Assembly: GCA_965365275.1 (NCBI GenBank)
Contig: CBDUBA010000137.1
Location: 1-10,700, forward strand
DNA length: 10,700 bases
Direction: 5' to 3'
Origin: JAGTVG01 sp965365275
GTDB taxonomy: Bacteria > Bacteroidota > Bacteroidia > Cytophagales > Cyclobacteriaceae
Shown here: in pieces, positions 6,646 to 10,700 of the stretch
Layout: each line of letters begins with the position of its first letter
Position numbering within the stretch: the stretch's first letter is position 1
Notes under the pieces: model-generated
Seen by the model: the letters and a program-made list of their open reading frames with translations, nothing else
Database searches by the model: none
Told to the model about the DNA's origin: nothing
Made by a program: the position numbers and the translations under genes

Positions 6646-9600
6646 TCAATTTGTATTTAATCTCAATACAATTTTAAATTCGGTTCCTACGCCTTCAGTT
6701 GATTCCACCGTTATTTCTCCACCATGGGCCTTAATAATATCATAACTTAAGGAGAGCCCCAATCCAGTTCCCTGACCGGTTGGCTTAGTAGTAAAAAAGG
6801 GTTGGAAGATCTTGTCCACTATTTTTTTTGGAATGCCATTTCCATTATCTTTTACTTTAATTACAGCAGCGGTTTCTTCTGCGCCTGTCCTTACTGCTTG
6901 TATTGAGACAATAACCTGCGGCCTGAAATCTTTAATTCCCTCTTTAACTTTACTTGATACAGCATAAAATGCATTGTTTATTAAGTTTAATAGAACCCGG
7001 CCAATATCCTGAGGAATGATTTTTACTTTGGGTAAGCTATCATCCTTTTCTAAGCTAAAATCGGCATTGAAAGATTTATCCTTAGCTCTTAGTCCATGAT
7101 AAGCCAGTCGTAAATATTCATCTGACAAGGCATTGAGATCTATTAATTGTTTTTCTTTTGAACCAGTTCTTGAATGTTCAAGCATACCCTTTACAATGCT
7201 GCTGGCTCGGAGTCCGTGATGATTAATTTTTTCCAGGTTTTGTATGACATCGTCAAGTAATTCCTTTTCAATCAATTCATCCCTCTCAGCTCCTTTTTTA
7301 TTTCTTTCTTCTTTTAATTCCTCAATAAGATCAATACTTACGTCGGAGAAATTATTTACAAAGTTCAAGGGATTTTGGATTTCATGGGCAATGCCGGCAG
7401 TAAGTTCTCCCAGCGAAGCCATTTTCTCAGCATGAATTAATTGAGATTGGGCAGATTTCAATTCATTCAAGGTCGCTTCAATTTTGTTTTTTGCCAGTTC
7501 CAATTCCTTAAAGTCTTCATACCGTGAATAGGCTATTGAAAAAGCTTCTGCCAGTGATTTTACAAGTAACAATTCATCTTTTGTTAAGGGATCTAAATTG
7601 CCAACATATAACATACCCTGCCTGAATGGTATGAAATGAAGGTTTAGCTGTTCTGGAGGAGCTGCAGCTCCCTGGTATGAACCCGGATCAGTAATCTGAC
7701 CTGTTTTCTTCAAACGCTGCATAAATTCTACGAATTGGGCTTTAGACCAATGGTCTTTATAGATCTTCCCCTGCTGCCAGGAATTTACCATCAACTCCCC
7801 TATCAGCTCGGAGGTGAAGGGCAGGTCGAAGATCCCTAATGTTCTTCCATCAGGTGTCGATAAATAAGATCTGATGATTTCTTTTGTTTCATCCATAATA
7901 AAAACACCGCACCGGATAAAAGGTACATTCAGTGCTTTTAATTCCTCCCAGATTAGGGGGGTTATGCGGTTAAGATCTTCTTTCGAACGCATGCTGGCGA
8001 TTACACCCCTGACCCTGTCAAGAGATGCCTGGCGTTCGGCTTCTATTGCCCTTGCTTCTGCATTTTGGAGGTCTTCAAAACGTGTATAGGCCAGGTGAAA
8101 GACATCCGTGAACCGTTGCAGAATTTGAATATCGGTGTCGGATAAGGCTTTTACTGAGAAGAAGTATAAAGCGCCCGCAGGAAACATTAGATAATAGGCA
8201 TATTGGCGTTTCATCAAAAGTGCAGCTTTCAAACTATCTTCGGGCAGAGGAAAACTACTATTTGAGATCAGTTTATAATAATTTCTCAGGTCCTTTCCTT
8301 CTAATATGTAGGAATACCTTTCCTGTTTATGCCATGCTTTCAAAGTTCCGGACAGCATAGGATGGTCAGTGAGTAACAAATCACCTTCAACAATCATCTT
8401 ATTTCCATCATCTACCCGGGTTGTTGTATAAAGCTGCGCCTTTTTAGTATTGTCATCAATGATGCCAATCCCACAACGCTGGAATGTAAGTTCGAGATTT
8501 TCCAATTCATTGAGCGTAATGGCTACACTTTCTGAAAGATCCTCACTTTTCTGCATGGCCATTGCCTTGGCACGGACTCTTTCAAGGGATGCTTCAATCT
8601 GTGCTTCACGAGCCTGGGCCTCGGCTTTTAAAATATCTTTAAAACGTGTATAGGATTGATTGAAAACATTTCCGAATCGCTCAAGGATACTGTAGATTTC
8701 TTCTTCCTGCGGTTCATGGGTAGGGACCAAAAGAGCACCAAAATCATTGAACGTATTATAAATATGGACTTGTTCGGGATCCACCATGCCACGTATTACC
8801 TCCTTTGGCATATTGCTCATCTCAGTATGTTTAAATATATATTCATCCATACCCTTTTTAAGATCCCCTGACAGGTCGTAATACATCCTGGGAATCCTTT
8901 TCTCCCATGCATCCCAATAATCGTTTAAAACCTTATAGTCATAATATGGAATATGATAACTTTCAATTTCGGCTTCCGGATTAGCCGCATACCATCTAAT
9001 AGACTTATCTTCCGTATTATAGATCCATATTACGCATCTTGCCAACTCAAAATCCAGCGAAGTAAGCTCATTGAACATGGTGGATAATACATTATTCAAA
9101 TCATCCGATTTATACATAGCCATGGAGCTTGCCCTGACTCTTTCCAGGGCAGCTTCTATCTGTGCTTCACGTGCCTGATCTTCTGCTTTTTTCAGGTCTT
9201 GAAAACGCGTATAAGTCTGTTCAAATGCTTTGGAAAACCGAATAAGGATCAATTCATCTTTCGCTTCGAGCAACTTGTCGGTAATGATATGTAAATAACC
9301 ATGACTGAAATTAAAGCAATAAAAGATGGTTGGATCGGGAAATGACTGTTGGGTCATTTCTATCACTTCCTCAGAGCCCATGGTTTTAAAAACAAATTCC
9401 ATATGCTTCTTAAGACCCTTTCCTCCCACACTTTGATGAAATGCCGGTATCTTTTTCTTCCAGGCTTCATATCGCTTTTTCAAAACAATATCACCAGTTA
9501 TAGGTAAATAATATCCTTCCGCCTTACTTCCATCCGGTAATGTCGACCAACCATGCTGAGCTTTTTGTTCTTCATCAACCTCTACAAACCCACAGTTCAA

Positions 9601-10700
9601 AAAATCCCGGATTCCTAGTTTGACTAATTCTCCGTAAAGGATGGTGGCCACCTCGGCGAGCTCATCACTTTTATGCATAGCCATACCCCGGGAACGAACT
9701 CTTTCAAGAGCCACTTCAATCTCCGCTTCACGTGCCTGGGCTTCAGCTTTTTTCAAGTCCAGAAATCGGGTATATGTTTGTTCAAATTCTTTAGCAAATC
9801 TTTTAAAAATCTCATAGGCTTGCGGTACATGTTCATAAGTAATAAACAATAGATAGCCAAATTTAAAATAAGCAACATGATCGATCTGTGAAGTGGGAAA
9901 TGATATTCCTTTATCTTTCAGCTCTTTCAAGGCTTCGCCAACGATTGGAAGTGTCATAAGGTACTCATAATGTTTGGCACAAGCCTTTCCCTTAAATTCC
10001 TTCATATAAAGGGTTTCCCCGTTTTCACGCTTTTCATAATACTGTTTAAAAATTTTCTCTCTTGGTGTCTTGTAAAAAGGAAGATATCCCTCTTCATTAC
10101 TGAACCATTCATAATCTCCATCTTTATCCTCTGCATAAACATGAAAAGCACATCCCCACGCTTTGATTCCCAGTTCACGGACTTGTTGTGCCAGCAAGAA
10201 TGATGTATCTGAGAGTTCATCGCTATGCTGCATCGCCATAGTCCTGGCCCGAACCCGTTCCAATGCCAGTTGAATTTCAGCTTCACGCACCTGGGCTTCA
10301 GCTTTTTGAACATCCAAATACCTTGTATAAGATTGTTGGAATACACGTCCAAAGCGTTGTATTATATCAGTATTTTCATCAGACAATGGTTCAAGACTTC
10401 CGGCCATCATTAAACCATAGGAACTAATAGCACTCATTGTGTGTATAGTGCCTTCTCCCCTCATCCCATCTTGCACTTCCACGGGCATTTTTGCCAATCC
10501 GGTATTGTTGAAAATATAGTCTTCCCAGGAAATTTTTACATCACCTGATAATGTATATTTAAATAAGGGCAACTTTTTCTCCCATGCTTTTAAATAAGCT
10601 AAAAAAACAGGATTTTGATTGAAATCTAATCTATAGCTTTCAGCTGTGTTATTAAGTTCTGAGTTGGCTGACCACCAATCAACATATCTTTCCTCTTTAT
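6646..10700 (-). CDS. Giant multi-sensor soluble histidine kinase (5'-partial, runs off the right edge)
   Basis: The reading frame stays open to the window edge (first whole codon at 10698), giving 1350 visible residues. A TTG at 10572 is not a credible start, because codons upstream of it continue a sensor module (AWEKKLPLFKY matches the later AWEKRIPRMYY). The visible part holds six sensor modules, the first incomplete, separated by five conserved helical linkers with ALERVR and MAM motifs. A further coiled helix leads into the kinase. The phosphoacceptor His is in GIAHEIQNP (codon 7384-7386), the N box is NLINNAF (about 6966-6990), the G1 box is DNGNGIP (about 6829-6849), and the F and G2 boxes are FFTTKP and GTGLGLSLSYDII (about 6733-6800). 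All catalytic motifs look intact. No signal peptide or membrane segment is visible, so it is probably cytosolic, although its N-terminus is unseen. The modules are perhaps GAF-like, but I see no diagnostic GAF residues and their ligands are unknown. Its kinase core closely matches those of the two other kinases downstream. It is followed 11 bases later by a small FIST gene. Confidence 0.93.
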   Translation of the reverse strand, partial: KEERYVDWWSANSELNNTAESYRLDFNQNPVFLAYLKAWEKKLPLFKYTLSGDVKISWEDYIFNNTGLAKMPVEVQDGMRGEGTIHTMSAISSYGLMMAGSLEPLSDENTDIIQRFGRVFQQSYTRYLDVQKAEAQVREAEIQLALERVRARTMAMQHSDELSDTSFLLAQQVRELGIKAWGCAFHVYAEDKDGDYEWFSNEEGYLPFYKTPREKIFKQYYEKRENGETLYMKEFKGKACAKHYEYLMTLPIVGEALKELKDKGISFPTSQIDHVAYFKFGYLLFITYEHVPQAYEIFKRFAKEFEQTYTRFLDLKKAEAQAREAEIEVALERVRSRGMAMHKSDELAEVATILYGELVKLGIRDFLNCGFVEVDEEQKAQHGWSTLPDGSKAEGYYLPITGDIVLKKRYEAWKKKIPAFHQSVGGKGLKKHMEFVFKTMGSEEVIEMTQQSFPDPTIFYCFNFSHGYLHIITDKLLEAKDELILIRFSKAFEQTYTRFQDLKKAEDQAREAQIEAALERVRASSMAMYKSDDLNNVLSTMFNELTSLDFELARCVIWIYNTEDKSIRWYAANPEAEIESYHIPYYDYKVLNDYWDAWEKRIPRMYYDLSGDLKKGMDEYIFKHTEMSNMPKEVIRGMVDPEQVHIYNTFNDFGALLVPTHEPQEEEIYSILERFGNVFNQSYTRFKDILKAEAQAREAQIEASLERVRAKAMAMQKSEDLSESVAITLNELENLELTFQRCGIGIIDDNTKKAQLYTTTRVDDGNKMIVEGDLLLTDHPMLSGTLKAWHKQERYSYILEGKDLRNYYKLISNSSFPLPEDSLKAALLMKRQYAYYLMFPAGALYFFSVKALSDTDIQILQRFTDVFHLAYTRFEDLQNAEARAIEAERQASLDRVRGVIASMRSKEDLNRITPLIWEELKALNVPFIRCGVFIMDETKEIIRSYLSTPDGRTLGIFDLPFTSELIGELMVNSWQQGKIYKDHWSKAQFVEFMQRLKKTGQITDPGSYQGAAAPPEQLNLHFIPFRQGMLYVGNLDPLTKDELLLVKSLAEAFSIAYSRYEDFKELELAKNKIEATLNELKSAQSQLIHAEKMASLGELTAGIAHEIQNPLNFVNNFSDVSIDLIEELKEERNKKGAERDELIEKELLDDVIQNLEKINHHGLRASSIVKGMLEHSRTGSKEKQLIDLNALSDEYLRLAYHGLRAKDKSFNADFSLEKDDSLPKVKIIPQDIGRVLLNLINNAFYAVSSKVKEGIKDFRPQVIVSIQAVRTGAEETAAVIKVKDNGNGIPKKIVDKIFQPFFTTKPTGQGTGLGLSLSYDIIKAHGGEITVESTEGVGTEFKIVLRLNTN
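7975..10340 (-). repeat. Five tandem coding repeats: conserved linker helices between sensor modules
   Basis: Five copies of a roughly 42-residue segment read approximately (Y/F)TRFxDLxKAEAQAREAxIExALERVRxRxMAMxKSDEL. They lie near 10208-10340, 9656-9783, 9095-9222, 8532-8665 and 7975-8098. Measured from the first Arg codon of RVR (10257, 9702, 9141, 8580, 8016), the spacings are 555, 561, 561 and 564 bases, or 185, 187, 187 and 188 residues. The copy nearest the kinase is the most diverged (SLDRVRGVIASM). The segments are rich in Ala, Glu and Arg and should form continuous helices, probably a dimeric coiled coil that passes signals along the array. The domains between the linkers are much less alike than the linkers themselves. 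The linker style recurs in Bacteroidota signalling proteins, as far as I recall. Confidence 0.85.

Larger units (their letters stand above)
254..10700 (-). other. Probable signalling operon (transcribed right to left)
   Basis: Eight co-directional genes are separated by 11, 39, 26, 3, 9, 96 and -8 bases in transcription order. The tight junctions, the FIST-kinase three-base gap and the receiver-cyclase overlap argue for co-transcription. The 96-base gap at 1668-1763 is the only place where a separate internal promoter or processing site is plausible. The promoter for the whole block would lie beyond the right edge. Every gene except the DUF6616-like one is a recognisable signalling component, or a remnant of one. 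Confidence 0.75.

Noticed and set aside
8450..8871. Plus-strand open frames over the linker regions of the giant kinase (also at 7874-8089 and 7244-7435)
   Set aside because: They are shadows of the highly repetitive, Arg/Ala/Glu-rich minus-strand coding sequence. Their similarity to each other simply mirrors the repeated linkers.
10002..10352. Minus-strand 116-codon frame inside the giant kinase
   Set aside because: It is an out-of-frame overlap with the well-supported kinase frame. The translation has no recognisable motifs and an unnatural Trp/Cys/Met-rich composition.
1..10700. CRISPR arrays, insertion sequences, RNA genes or phage genes
   Set aside because: I looked for short regular repeats, transposase motifs and tRNA/rRNA signatures and saw none. 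The only regular repeats are the coding linkers of the giant kinase.

Overview
This window is a one-direction block of signal-transduction genes, all on the minus strand, so transcription runs from high to low coordinates. The base composition is AT-rich. The gene style points to the phylum Bacteroidota. The signs are a TPR histidine kinase with a signal peptide ending in KAQ, kinase cores containing AHEIQNPLNFVNNF and DEYLRLAYHGLRAKDKSF, and sensor modules joined by LERVR/MAM helices. Ribosome sites lack an obvious Shine-Dalgarno sequence. I cannot name the genus.

In transcription order the window holds: (1) a very large, membrane-free multi-sensor histidine kinase that runs off the right edge (10700 to 6646); (2) an 84-residue FIST remnant or mini-protein (6634-6380); (3) a 111-residue protein of the dimeric alpha/beta-barrel, DUF6616-like type (6340-6005); (4) a full-length FIST sensory protein (5978-4836); (5) a soluble histidine kinase three bases after it (4832-3798); (6) a periplasmic-TPR, membrane-anchored histidine kinase (3788-1764); (7) a stand-alone CheY-like receiver (1667-1287); (8) a receiver fused to a class III adenylate cyclase, overlapping the previous gene by 8 bases (1294-254). 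The last 253 bases (1-253) are non-coding as far as I can see.

The gaps from gene 1 to gene 6 are 3 to 39 bases, with one 96-base gap before the receiver genes, so most or all of the block is probably one operon. The three kinases have almost the same catalytic core but completely different inputs: a cytosolic array of at least six sensor modules, a FIST ligand-binding partner, and a periplasmic TPR domain. The only visible outputs are two sister receivers, one of which carries an apparently intact adenylate cyclase. The simplest model is a funnel in which several stimuli feed one cAMP-producing output, with the free receiver as a competitor, phosphate sink or second branch. That model is inference from layout and paralogy; no cAMP effector is visible in the window.

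The most notable oddities are the modular sensor array with a near-constant 185-188 residue period, the internally deleted FIST copy that keeps both of its ends, and the three-kinase to two-receiver architecture ending in a cyclase.
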